Shown piece after piece: positions 34,333 through 44,039 of a stretch of 64,000 nucleotides of DNA. Below the pieces are notes generated by a model. It had not been told where the DNA came from, did not search any database, and saw only the letters and a list, made by a program, of their open reading frames with translations. The number at the start of each line of letters is the position of its first letter. The first letter of the stretch is position 1. Position numbers and translations under genes: made by a program. Source of the DNA: Flavobacterium sp. KACC 22761 (GTDB taxonomy: Bacteria; Bacteroidota; Bacteroidia; Flavobacteriales; Flavobacteriaceae); contig NZ_CP139148.1 of the NCBI RefSeq assembly GCF_034058155.1, positions 2,604,001-2,668,000 on the forward strand. The letters are read 5' to 3'.

Positions 34333-35283
34333 ATGCAATTCAGAACCCAAATTCCAATTTCAAAAAGTAATTCTCCGATCGATTATAATTCGAAAATACT
34401 TTCTTTTGGTTCTTGTTTTGCAGAAAATATAGCCGAGAAATTTGATTATTTTAAGTTTCAAAATGAAACTAATCCGTTTGGAATTATTTTTAATCCAGTT
34501 TCGATTGAGAAAATATTTCGAAGAGTTTGTCAATTGGATTTCTATCAGGAAAAAGATGTTTTTTTTCATAACGAGCGCTGGCATTCTTATGAAGTGCATT
34601 CGGATTTAAGTAATTCCGACCGACAAGAATTACTTGAAACTTTAAACAAAGCCATTACAGAAACCAATAAGCAATTAAAAGAAGCGTCGCACATTATCAT
34701 CACCTACGGAACTTCATGGATTTACAGAAATCTAGAAAGTGAAGAAATTGTAGCGAATTGCCATAAAGTGCCACAAAAACAATTCTCAAAAGAATTATTG
34801 TCGGCAGAATTAATTCAGAAAAGCATTCAAAACACAATTGATTTAATTCAGACATTAAATCCAAACATAAATTTCATTTTCACCGTTTCCCCAGTTCGCC
34901 ACATAAAAGACGGATTTATCGAAAATCAATTAAGTAAATCTCATTTATTCACGGCTTTGCATCAAACTTTTGACTTTCGACTTTCGACTTTCGACTATTT
35001 CCCTTCCTACGAAATCATGATGGACGAACTTCGCGATTATCGCTTTTATGCTGAAGATATGCTCCATCCAAACCAAATTGCGATTGATTATATCTGGAAA
35101 CTTTTCAGTGAAAATTATATTGCTCAGGAAAGCATTTCCGTAATGCAGGAAGTTGATGAAATCCAAAAAAGCCTGCGTCATAGAAGTTTTAATCCAGAAT
35201 CAGAACAACATCAAAAATTTTTAGCAAATCTTCAAAAGAAAATTAATCTCTTAGGAGAAAAACTTCCACAAATCAAATTCTAA
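34333..35283 (+). CDS. GSCFA domain protein
   Basis: The protein is 316 residues. The name-giving motif is seen as FGSCFAENIAEKFDYF at about residues 25-40, then NPFGIIFNPVSI and ITYGTSWIY, VSPVRHIKDG and DMLHPNQIAIDYIW. This is a GDSL/SGNH-like hydrolase fold, with Ser in GSCFA and Asp-His in DMLHP as likely catalytic residues. The substrate is not known. Around residues 212-222 the sequence TFDFRLSTFDYF comes from an in-frame 7-bp repeat (34972-34996) that resembles intergenic arrays, so this loop may be a repeat invasion. Confidence 0.9.
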   Translation: MQFRTQIPISKSNSPIDYNSKILSFGSCFAENIAEKFDYFKFQNETNPFGIIFNPVSIEKIFRRVCQLDFYQEKDVFFHNERWHSYEVHSDLSNSDRQELLETLNKAITETNKQLKEASHIIITYGTSWIYRNLESEEIVANCHKVPQKQFSKELLSAELIQKSIQNTIDLIQTLNPNINFIFTVSPVRHIKDGFIENQLSKSHLFTALHQTFDFRLSTFDYFPSYEIMMDELRDYRFYAEDMLHPNQIAIDYIWKLFSENYIAQESISVMQEVDEIQKSLRHRSFNPESEQHQKFLANLQKKINLLGEKLPQIKF

Positions 35284-35289
35284 AATTTT

Positions 35290-35375
35290 CTTTGCGCCTT
35301 TGCGTCTTTGCGAGATTATTTCTAAGCTATTTAAACAGGCTTTTTTTAGTCTCGCAAAGACGCAAAGGCGCAAAG
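35290..35375. repeat. Perfect 26-bp inverted pair of CTTTGCGx arrays
   Basis: The left arm (35290-35315) is CTTTGCGC, CTTTGCGT, CTTTGCGA plus GA. The right arm (35350-35375) is its exact reverse complement, 34 bases apart. It follows the GSCFA stop codon by six bases and could be a terminator, although no T run is conspicuous at the stem ends. Confidence 0.9.
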
Positions 35376-35551
35376 TTTTATTCAGTCTTTGGCTAAAGTA
35401 AGAACTGAAAATTAACGATTTTACAGTGAAATTTTAGAATAATTGCAGATAATTGTGTAAATTGTTAAGGTTTAAAATCCACAATTTTGTAGACTGTATA
35501 ATAACAGCCTTATAAAACTGCAACTTTAATCTAATCGTGTTTTGTTGACGT

Positions 35552-38500
35552 ATGAATAAGAAATCAATTCATTTTCTAAAAAAAACACTTCGTGTACTTC
35601 TTTGGTGCGTGGGTTCTGTAGTTGCACTTTTATTACTTATAATTGTTTTGATTCAGGTTCCTTCAGTTCAGAATTTTGTTAAGGACAAAGCGATTTCTTA
35701 CCTTCATAAAAAGATTAAAACCAAAGTTTCTTTAGATCATATTTCGATAAAATTTCCAAAAGATGTAGTACTGGAAGGTTTCTATTTTGAAGATCAAAAA
35801 AGAGATACTTTGCTGGCTGGTAAACGATTAGAACTCGATGTTGATCTTTTTAAACTGGTTAGCAGTGAACTCGAAATCAATTCGGTTTCTTTAGAAAATA
35901 CGACAGCTAACATTTCCCGAAATAAAGACGGCGTTTTCAACTTCGATTATATCATAAAAGCATTCGAATCAAAAGAACCAAAAGTTGAAGATCCAAACGC
36001 TAAACCTTTTAAAATTTCAGTTGTAAAAGTCAATTTAGATAATATCAATTTCAATTTTAAAGATGATTTTTCTAAAAATGATATTCGTGTAAAGCTTACG
36101 CATTTTGACACAAAATTCAAGGAATTTGATTTAGATAAAATGAATTTTGATATTCCGAACATCGACCTTGACGGATTAAAATTGGTTTTAAATCAAGATG
36201 TTGTAGAGAAAATCGCCGAAGTTTCGGTAAAAACGGTCGATACAATCTCCAAGCGACCAGATTTCAATTTAAAACTCGGAAAAATCAGCTTGTCAAAAAT
36301 TGATATTGCTTATGATAATAAAGATTCAAAATTAGATTCGGGAATAAAACTCGGAAATCTAAATTTATCTTTCAACGAAATTGATTTAAACAAACAGCTT
36401 TTAGATTTCGACACTTTCGAACTAAAAAATCTTAGCGGAAATTTAAGATTAGGCGCAAAAGATAAACAAATTCAAGCGCCAGATTTAGATACAACAGCGA
36501 TAAAACAAGCAGGCTGGAAAGCAAAACTGAATAAAGTTGATATTGAAAATGTTGCTTTCAAGTTTGATGATATGCAATCAAAATCCGTTGCAAAAGGTTT
36601 AGATTACAGTCATTTGGATTTGAATAAATTTAATTTTCAAGCCGAGAAATTATATTATGCCAATGACACTATTTCGGGAAATATAAAATCTCTGGCGGTT
36701 GTTGAAAAAAACGGTTTGAATATTCAAGCTTTAAAGACCGACTTTTTTTACGGACCAAAAAATGCGTATCTGAATAATTTATATTTAAAAACGCCACAAA
36801 CACTTCTTCAGGATAAAATTAAAGTCGAATATAAATCGCTCAAAGCACTTCAAAAAGATCTTGCAAACCTTACGATTGAAGCCAATGTAAAGAATTCAAA
36901 AATTGGATTTAAAGATATTTTATTGTTTGCTCCCGATTTACGAAATACAAATCCGTTTAAAAGTAATCCAAATGCTGTTTTGGCGATTAATACACGTTTG
37001 AGCGGAAAAGTGAAAGATTTGGATATTCCATTATTCGAAATGAGCGGGATTGGAACTACAAAAGTTTCCCTTTCGGGGAAGATAAAAGGCTTGCCTGATG
37101 CTCAAAAAGCGTATTACGATTTGAATATCAAAAAACTTTCGAGCACTTCAAAAGACATTTATGGTTTTGTGCCGAAAGGAACAATTCCGAACAATATTCA
37201 AATTCCGCAACAGTTAAGTTTAAGAGGGAAATTCAAAGGTTCGGTGCAGAATTTCAAAACAAATCTGGCTTTGAATAGCAGTTTCGGAAATGCAAAAGTC
37301 GATGCTTTATTTGATCAGCGCGTCAAAAAAAGAGAAAAATACGATGCCACGGTTTATTTATTGGATTTTAATTTGGGAAGACTAATCAAAAATGATTCGA
37401 TCGGAAAAATTACGCTCAAAGCAAAAGTCAAAGGAACAGGTTTAGACCCAAAAACCGCAAATGCAGTTGTTGACGCATTGGTTCAGAAAGCGGTTTTTAA
37501 TAAATATACATACAAAGATTTGGCATTAAAAGGAAATATTGAAAACGGATCTTTTGCTGTAAAATCTGGAATGAAAGACCCGAATTTGAATTTTGATTTG
37601 GTTGCCAGCGGAAATACAAAAGAGAAATATCCGGCCGTAAAACTAAAATTAAACCTAGACATAGCCGATTTAGAAAAACTGAATCTTCACGCCGGACCAA
37701 TGAAACTTCGTGGAAATGTTGACGCCGATATTGCCAACAGCAATCCCGATTTTTTGAACGGAAAAGTATTTCTTTCAAACATTCAGATTTTGCAGGACAA
37801 AGAACCAATTGTTTTAGATTCCATCCGCGTTTTTGCTTTTGCAGATAAAGACAGCAATTCAATCAAAATTTCATCGCAATTTTTAAAAGCTGAAGTAATA
37901 GGTAAATACAAATTGACGACGCTCTCAAATTCGATCCAGAAATCTTTATCTAAATATATCAATCTTCAAAATCCAAAAGTTAACGCCGAATCAGACGAGC
38001 AAAGATTAGCATTTACGCTGAAAGTAGATAATGATCCTGTACTTTTAAAATTATTGCCGAAATTAACAGGTTTAGAACCTTTTGAGATAAACGGAAAATA
38101 TAACAATCAAACAGATTCGTTGAAAGTAAAAGGAACGATTCCTCGAATTGTTTATGACGGAAATACTATTTCGGACGGAAAAATAAATATCGAAACAAAA
38201 GATAATGCTTTAGAATATGCTATTTCTGTTGCCACAATTGAAAGCGGTTCATTGAAAATCCCGTTTACAAGTTTATCGGGAAAAGCCGAAAATAATATTC
38301 TGGATTATGCACTCGAAATAAAAGACGCAAAAGACAAACAGCAATATTTCATAGGCGGAAAATTTAAAGCAGAAGATTCTAAAAACAGCTTCAAAATTGA
38401 TGCTGAAAACTTCGTTTTAAATTATGACAAGTGGAAAATTGATCCGGAAAATGCAATTGAATTTGGAAAAAATCAGCTTTATATCAACAAGTTTTTCCTT

Positions 38501-40654
38501 GAAAATGACGGAAATGAATTGAAAATCCAATCGCAAGGAACACAAAATAATGCGCCAATTCAGGTTGATTTTGTGAACTTCAAAATCGAAACTATCATGA
38601 ACATTGTCAAAAAAGACAAATTGCTCATGCAAGGTTTGATTAACGGAAATGCGGTTGTCGAAAACGTAATGACAAAACCCACTTTTACTTCCGATTTAAA
38701 AATCGATGATTTTACTTTTAAAGGCGATAAAGTTGGCGATTTAGAAGTAAAAGTGGATAACAAAACAGCCAATATTCTTACTGCAAATGTACAGCTGAGC
38801 GATGAAGGAAACGATGTAAATCTGTCAGGAGATTATGTGATTGACGCAGGAACTTTTGATTTTAACGTAGCTATAAATAAGCTGAATATAAAAAGTATTC
38901 AGGGTTTCAGCATGGATAATATTTCTGAAGGAACAGGTTATTTATCAGGAAATTTTAAAATTCAAGCCACGACTGATGCGCCTAAAATTAATGGTGAACT
39001 TAATTTTAATGATTCGGCTTTTAGAGTTACACAGCTGAATTCCTATTTTAAAACAGATCAGGAAAAAATCACTTTTAATGACGGCGTAATCACTTTTGAT
39101 AAATTTACACTTCAGGACGAAAATGATAACGAATTATCGGTTGACGGTACGATTGAGTCACCTGATTTCAGGAAATATAACTTTGGATTAACCATTACGG
39201 CCGATGATTTTAGAGCGATTCATTCTAAAGCAACAGATAATGATTTGTTTTACGGCGATTTATTTTTGGACACCAAATTAAACGTAAAAGGAACGCTTGA
39301 AAATCCTGTTATTAGCGGAAATGTTAAAGTCAATAAAGAAACCAAATTTACGGTGGTTTTGCCACAATCAGATCCTTCAATTGCTGACAGGGAAGGAATT
39401 GTGGAGTTTGTTGATGAAGACAATCAATATTTGAGACAAACGGCTGAGATGGAGAAAAAACTGAATCAGTCAGAATTAATTGGAATGGATGTTAGCGTTG
39501 ATATTTCGATTGATAAAGAAACAGAATTGACGTTGATTATTGATAAAGGAAACGGCGATTATCTGAATCTAAAAGGCGAAGCACAGTTAACTGGTGGAAT
39601 TGATCCTTCGGGAAAAACGACTTTGACAGGTAAATATGAATTTACGGATGGAGCTTATGAAATGAACTTCAACATGATCCGAAGAAAATTCAATATTCAG
39701 AAAGGAAGTTCTATTACATGGAACGGCGAGCCGACAATGGCAACTTTGGATATTACGGCCATTTATAAAGTTAATACCGCGCCAATCGATTTGCTTGGAA
39801 ATCAGTTAGGAGATAAAACTCAGGCTGAAAAAAACACCTATAAACAGAAAATTCCGTTTGAGACACATTTAAAAATGAACGGTGAATTATTAAAGCCAGA
39901 AATCACTTTTGACATTGTACTTCCAGAAGGTAATTATGGAGTCTCTTCGAATGTTGTAGACATGTCTCGTACAAAATTGGAACAATTGCGCCAAGAACCA
40001 GCGGAAATGAACAAACAGGTTTTTGCGCTTTTATTACTGAACCGATTTATAGGCGAAAATCCGTTTGCCAGCGAGAGTGGTGGTACAAGTGCTGAATCTT
40101 TGGCCAGACAGAGTGTGAGCAAGATTTTGTCACAGCAATTAAATGATTTCGCAGGCGAATTGATCAGCGGTGTTCAATTGGAGTTTGATTTGGAATCAAC
40201 CGAAGATTACACGACAGGAACAATGGAAAACAGAACCGATTTGAATGTTGGTGTTTCAAAAAAACTTTTAGATGACCGATTGAAAGTTACTGTTGGAAGT
40301 AGTTTTGCGGTTGAAGGACAAGAACGTGCCAACGAACAAAGCACAAACATTGCGGGCGACGTTGCTTTAGATTATCAACTTACGAAAGACGGCCGTTATA
40401 TGCTTCGTGCCTATCGAAAAAACGAATATCAGGTCGCAGTTGAAGGTCAGGTAATCGAAACCGGGATTGCTTTTATTATTACGATGAGTTACAATAAATT
40501 CCGTGAACTTTTTCATCGCAGTGAAGCAGAAAAGGAAATGATTAGAGAAGAAAAACTGCGTAAAGAACGACAAAAACAAAAGGATAAAGAAGAGAAAGAA
40601 AAAGAGAAAAAGCAAGAAGATAATCAAATTAAAGGCACCGATATAAAAACATAA
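35552..40654 (+). CDS. tamB: Translocation/assembly module TamB
   Basis: The protein is 1700 residues. One N-terminal membrane anchor (LLWCVGSVVALLLLIIVLI, about 16-36) is followed by a very long beta-strand-rich periplasmic part. The C-terminal TamB domain (about 1250-1660) ends in a charged tail (EKEMIREEKLRKERQ and onwards). TamB-like bridge proteins link inner and outer membranes and move lipids or help insert outer-membrane proteins. The next gene, four bases on, is TamL, the lipid-anchored partner found in Bacteroidota. The two are co-transcribed. Confidence 0.93.
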   Translation: MNKKSIHFLKKTLRVLLWCVGSVVALLLLIIVLIQVPSVQNFVKDKAISYLHKKIKTKVSLDHISIKFPKDVVLEGFYFEDQKRDTLLAGKRLELDVDLFKLVSSELEINSVSLENTTANISRNKDGVFNFDYIIKAFESKEPKVEDPNAKPFKISVVKVNLDNINFNFKDDFSKNDIRVKLTHFDTKFKEFDLDKMNFDIPNIDLDGLKLVLNQDVVEKIAEVSVKTVDTISKRPDFNLKLGKISLSKIDIAYDNKDSKLDSGIKLGNLNLSFNEIDLNKQLLDFDTFELKNLSGNLRLGAKDKQIQAPDLDTTAIKQAGWKAKLNKVDIENVAFKFDDMQSKSVAKGLDYSHLDLNKFNFQAEKLYYANDTISGNIKSLAVVEKNGLNIQALKTDFFYGPKNAYLNNLYLKTPQTLLQDKIKVEYKSLKALQKDLANLTIEANVKNSKIGFKDILLFAPDLRNTNPFKSNPNAVLAINTRLSGKVKDLDIPLFEMSGIGTTKVSLSGKIKGLPDAQKAYYDLNIKKLSSTSKDIYGFVPKGTIPNNIQIPQQLSLRGKFKGSVQNFKTNLALNSSFGNAKVDALFDQRVKKREKYDATVYLLDFNLGRLIKNDSIGKITLKAKVKGTGLDPKTANAVVDALVQKAVFNKYTYKDLALKGNIENGSFAVKSGMKDPNLNFDLVASGNTKEKYPAVKLKLNLDIADLEKLNLHAGPMKLRGNVDADIANSNPDFLNGKVFLSNIQILQDKEPIVLDSIRVFAFADKDSNSIKISSQFLKAEVIGKYKLTTLSNSIQKSLSKYINLQNPKVNAESDEQRLAFTLKVDNDPVLLKLLPKLTGLEPFEINGKYNNQTDSLKVKGTIPRIVYDGNTISDGKINIETKDNALEYAISVATIESGSLKIPFTSLSGKAENNILDYALEIKDAKDKQQYFIGGKFKAEDSKNSFKIDAENFVLNYDKWKIDPENAIEFGKNQLYINKFFLENDGNELKIQSQGTQNNAPIQVDFVNFKIETIMNIVKKDKLLMQGLINGNAVVENVMTKPTFTSDLKIDDFTFKGDKVGDLEVKVDNKTANILTANVQLSDEGNDVNLSGDYVIDAGTFDFNVAINKLNIKSIQGFSMDNISEGTGYLSGNFKIQATTDAPKINGELNFNDSAFRVTQLNSYFKTDQEKITFNDGVITFDKFTLQDENDNELSVDGTIESPDFRKYNFGLTITADDFRAIHSKATDNDLFYGDLFLDTKLNVKGTLENPVISGNVKVNKETKFTVVLPQSDPSIADREGIVEFVDEDNQYLRQTAEMEKKLNQSELIGMDVSVDISIDKETELTLIIDKGNGDYLNLKGEAQLTGGIDPSGKTTLTGKYEFTDGAYEMNFNMIRRKFNIQKGSSITWNGEPTMATLDITAIYKVNTAPIDLLGNQLGDKTQAEKNTYKQKIPFETHLKMNGELLKPEITFDIVLPEGNYGVSSNVVDMSRTKLEQLRQEPAEMNKQVFALLLLNRFIGENPFASESGGTSAESLARQSVSKILSQQLNDFAGELISGVQLEFDLESTEDYTTGTMENRTDLNVGVSKKLLDDRLKVTVGSSFAVEGQERANEQSTNIAGDVALDYQLTKDGRYMLRAYRKNEYQVAVEGQVIETGIAFIITMSYNKFRELFHRSEAEKEMIREEKLRKERQKQKDKEEKEKEKKQEDNQIKGTDIKT

Positions 40655-40658
40655 TAAA

Positions 40659-42953
40659 ATGAAAAACAGATATATAAAATATTTTATTACGCTGTCCTTA
40701 TTTTTTGTTTTTGGATGCAGTAATACTAAATATTTGCCCGAAGGCGATTTGCTTTATACTGGAGCTTCAGTAAAAGTGAAAGATTCGATTATTAAAAAGA
40801 AAGATCGAAAAATTTTAGAGAATCAGCTTGAAGATTTGCTTCGCCCAAAACCAAATAAACAGTTTTTGGGTCTCCGCCCGAAATTATGGATTTATAATAT
40901 TGCCGGTCAGCCTAAAAAAGACAAAGGTTTTCGATATTGGCTTCGCACAAAAGTGGGCGAGGAACCTGTGCTTTTTAGTAAAGTCGATTTAGATTATAAT
41001 GCTTCTGTTTTAAGAAATTTTACCGAAAACAAAGGGTATTTCAAAACCCGTGTCAGTGCCGATTCTACGGTTCGAAATAAAAGAGTTACGGCTGAATATA
41101 TTGTTGTTCCTAAAAAACAATATATAATAAAAAGCGTGACTTTCCCAGATGATTCACTGGCAATGTCAAGAATCATTGGAAGATCAAGTCGAAGAAGTTT
41201 GCTGAAAGTTGGAAATCCGTATGATTTGGATGTTATAAAAGCCGAAAGAGAACGAATAGACGCAAGACTAAAAGAAAAAGGGTATTATTATTTTAATCCA
41301 GATTATATTTTGGCTAAAGTTGATAGTAGTAAAGGCGATCACGAAGTTAAAATAAGATTGGTCATAAAAGATGACGCTCCGCCAAAAGCTTTGACGGCTT
41401 ATAAAATTGACAAAATTATTGTTTATCCAAATTTCTCCATTTCAAAAGACAGCGTAAAATATAAGCTGGAAGATGTTGTTCAGTACAAAGATTTTACGAT
41501 TATTGATACCGCAGATACCTTTAAACCAAGAGTTTTTGACCGAACAATCTATTTCAAAAAAGGTGATTTATACAATAGAAAAGACCACAATCTAACTTTA
41601 AACCGATTTGTAAATCTGGGTACTTTTAGTTTCGTGAAAAATGAATTCAGAACGTCAGACAGTATAAAAAATGCGTTGGATTCGTATTATTATTTAACGC
41701 TTTTGCCAAAGAAATTCATTAGAGTTGAGGTTTTGGGAAAAACAAATTCGGCGAGTTATACCGGTACAGAAATTAATGTAAACTGGAACAATCGAAATTT
41801 ATTTCGCGGAGCAGAATTGCTGACTGTTTCTGTTTTTGGCGGTGCCGATTTTCAGCTTGCGGGAGTGAATAAAGGCAAGAATATCTATAAATTAGGAACA
41901 GAAACGAGTTTGACCTGGCCAAGATTTATAACGCCATTTCATATTGATGGATCAAGCGAATATGTTCCAAGGACAAAAGCGACACTTCGCTATGAGTATC
42001 AAAACAGAACGCAATTGTATGCCTTGAATTCTTTTAAAACGTCTTTTGGTTATTTATGGAAAGAAAATGCCAGAAAAGAGCATCAGTTAAACGTATTTGA
42101 CATTACTTATGTAAGTCCGAATCACGTGACGCAAGAATATCTTGATGATATTGAAGAAGATGCATCGTTAGGAAAAGTAATTGAGAAACAATTAATTTTT
42201 GGGACAACTTACACTTATACATACACGAATACAATGCAGAAGCGTAAAAAGAACACGTTTTATTTTAGTGGAGAATTGGATTTGGCCGGAAATGTGACGG
42301 GTTTAGTGACAGGAGCAAACGTTAAAGACGGTAATCAGAAAAGTATTTTTGATGTTCCGTTCAGTCAATATGCAAAAGTTAGAGGCGATTTCAGGCATTA
42401 TTTAAAGTTGGGAAAAGAAAGCGAATTAGCTAGCCGAATCATTGTTGGCGCCGGAATTCCGTATGGAAATTCGAGTGTTTTGCCAACCTCCAAACAGTTT
42501 GTAGTTGGAGGAACAAATAGTATTCGAGCTTTTAGAGCAAGATCACTTGGGCCAGGAAGTTATTATAACGCACCAACAACAAATGATTATCTTCCAGATC
42601 AATCGGGAGACTTAAAATTGGAATTCAGTACCGAATACCGAGCGAAACTTTTTAGTATTGTAAAAGGCGCAGCTTTTATTGATGCAGGAAATATTTGGCT
42701 CGTAAATGCAGATCCGAATAAACCTGGAGCAGAATTTTCTAAAGATTTTATGAAAGAAATTGCAGTTGGAGCCGGCGTCGGACTGCGTTTTGATGTATCC
42801 TTTTTTATTCTAAGAACCGATTTGGCTTTTCCATTAAGAAAACCATATTTACCTGAAGGCGAAAGATGGGTAATTAAAGACATCGATTTTGGAAGCGGAC
42901 CGTGGCGAAAAGAAAACCTGATTTTGAATATTGCTATTGGCTATCCGTTCTAA
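40659..42953 (+). CDS. tamL: TamL, BamA/TamA-family outer-membrane lipoprotein
   Basis: The protein is 764 residues. It has a lipoprotein signal with lipobox FVFGC (Cys at residue 20), then POTRA-like domains (about 30-300: IKKKDRKILENQLEDLLRPK, DVIKAERERIDARLKEKGYY). A 16-strand-type barrel follows (about 330-764). The barrel carries the substrate-loop motif SIRAFRARSLGPGSY, comparable to the VRGF region of Omp85 proteins. It starts four bases after tamB. Being lipid-anchored distinguishes TamL from proteobacterial TamA. Confidence 0.93.
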   Translation: MKNRYIKYFITLSLFFVFGCSNTKYLPEGDLLYTGASVKVKDSIIKKKDRKILENQLEDLLRPKPNKQFLGLRPKLWIYNIAGQPKKDKGFRYWLRTKVGEEPVLFSKVDLDYNASVLRNFTENKGYFKTRVSADSTVRNKRVTAEYIVVPKKQYIIKSVTFPDDSLAMSRIIGRSSRRSLLKVGNPYDLDVIKAERERIDARLKEKGYYYFNPDYILAKVDSSKGDHEVKIRLVIKDDAPPKALTAYKIDKIIVYPNFSISKDSVKYKLEDVVQYKDFTIIDTADTFKPRVFDRTIYFKKGDLYNRKDHNLTLNRFVNLGTFSFVKNEFRTSDSIKNALDSYYYLTLLPKKFIRVEVLGKTNSASYTGTEINVNWNNRNLFRGAELLTVSVFGGADFQLAGVNKGKNIYKLGTETSLTWPRFITPFHIDGSSEYVPRTKATLRYEYQNRTQLYALNSFKTSFGYLWKENARKEHQLNVFDITYVSPNHVTQEYLDDIEEDASLGKVIEKQLIFGTTYTYTYTNTMQKRKKNTFYFSGELDLAGNVTGLVTGANVKDGNQKSIFDVPFSQYAKVRGDFRHYLKLGKESELASRIIVGAGIPYGNSSVLPTSKQFVVGGTNSIRAFRARSLGPGSYYNAPTTNDYLPDQSGDLKLEFSTEYRAKLFSIVKGAAFIDAGNIWLVNADPNKPGAEFSKDFMKEIAVGAGVGLRFDVSFFILRTDLAFPLRKPYLPEGERWVIKDIDFGSGPWRKENLILNIAIGYPF

Positions 42954-42997
42954 AGCTTTTTTTGCCACGACTCGAGCGATAGCGAACAGGCGAAGCA

Positions 42998-43125
42998 ATT
43001 CACGAATTGCACGAATTTTTTGAAAGCGTAATTTTAATTTTTCGAATTTTTAATTTGTGAAATTGAGTAGTTATATACACAAAGTTGAGATTAGTGGAAA
43101 TTCGTGTAATTCGTGGCGAAAAAAA
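42998..43125. repeat. Inverted pair of CACGAATT arrays
   Basis: The left part (42998-43020, CACGAATTGCACGAATTTTT) and right part (43098-43125, AAATTCGTGTAATTCGTGGC) are inverse, in steps of about 8 bp. The left side is preceded by a short GC-rich piece (42963-42997). Confidence 0.65.
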
Positions 43126-43184
43126 AGAAACGTGGCGGAAAAAAAGGAAAAAAGCAGTAAATTGGTCTAAAATATTTTAGAGGA

Positions 43185-43814
43185 ATGCAAAACTTGGTCA
43201 AAAGAATTATCGGTATTGGTGTTATTGTTTTTTTAATAATTCTGGCTTTCAAATTCTGCCAATTTAAAAAAGATGATGATAAAGATATTGAGTATAACAC
43301 CAATTTAATTCAGCAACAGATTCTTAATGTTGGAAAATTGGTTGTCACCGAAGGACATTTTTCAGAAGTTATAACCTATAAAAATCAGCAGAAGTACTTA
43401 ATGGACATGATTTCTTTTGAGAAGAAAGCACTTGTTGTTGTAAATGCGAATGTGACAGTTGCCTACGATTTGCATAAAATGAAATATGATATCGATGAAA
43501 AAAACAAAACAATTACAATTTTAAATATCCCAAAAGAAGAAATTACAATCAATCCTGATATTAAGTTTTATGACATTGAACAAAGTCAAATGAATCAATT
43601 TACGGGAGATGATTACAATAAAATCAATAAATCGGTAAAAGCGAATCTGGCAAAAAAAATCGAAACATCTTCATTAAAAACAAACGCCGAAAACCGTTTA
43701 ATCAGCGAGTTGTCTAAGATTTTGATTATGACAAATTCAATGGGCTGGAAACTGCAATATGAAGGGAAAACTATTGAATCAGAGACCGAGTTGACTCAGG
43801 ATTTGAAATTATAG
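43185..43814 (+). CDS. DUF4230 domain protein
   Basis: The protein is 209 residues. One N-terminal membrane span (IIGIGVIVFLIILAFKF, about 6-22) is followed by a DUF4230-type domain (about 45-205). That domain has the pattern VVTEGHFSEVITYK, VNANVTVAYDLHKMKYDID and KTITILNIPKEEI. Members are single-pass envelope proteins without an assigned function. It has a plausible ribosome site (AGAGGA) seven bases before the ATG. Confidence 0.82.
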   Translation: MQNLVKRIIGIGVIVFLIILAFKFCQFKKDDDKDIEYNTNLIQQQILNVGKLVVTEGHFSEVITYKNQQKYLMDMISFEKKALVVVNANVTVAYDLHKMKYDIDEKNKTITILNIPKEEITINPDIKFYDIEQSQMNQFTGDDYNKINKSVKANLAKKIETSSLKTNAENRLISELSKILIMTNSMGWKLQYEGKTIESETELTQDLKL

Positions 43815-43892
43815 TTTTTGAGGTGCAAAGAGGCAAAGGTTCAAAGTTGAATTTTTTTTTGCCACAGATTAAAAGGATTAAAATGATTATTG

Positions 43893-44023
43893 AATTGCCT
43901 CTTGCTTTAGCTGGAGGTACTTATAATGAAAAAGAAAAAGGCTTTAGCCCAAAAAATGAGTTTTGGCTAATAAAGCCTTTTGTGTTGACTTATCTTTTTC
44001 CTCCAGCTAAAGAGGAGGCAATT
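43893..44023. repeat. REP-like composite hairpin, copy 2
   Basis: Its outer arms (43893-43917 and 44000-44023) start AATTGCCTCTTGCTTTAGC and are nearly perfect inverses. Its inner arms (43937-43954 and 43961-43981) read AAAGGCTTTAGCC and the inverse. It shares the CTTTAGCTGGA and GGCTTTAGCC modules of the element at 31705-31832. No protein-coding frame is credible here. Confidence 0.75.
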
Positions 44024-44039
44024 TAAAAAACTTCGATTC

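Noticed and set aside
35290..35375. CRISPR-like repeat
   Set aside because: The repeated units are 8 bp with no spacers, arranged as one inverted pair. No cas gene is in the window.
43823..44026. Small plus-strand frame after the DUF4230 gene
   Set aside because: It is translation of the REP-like hairpin (43893-44023). It has no start context or family match.
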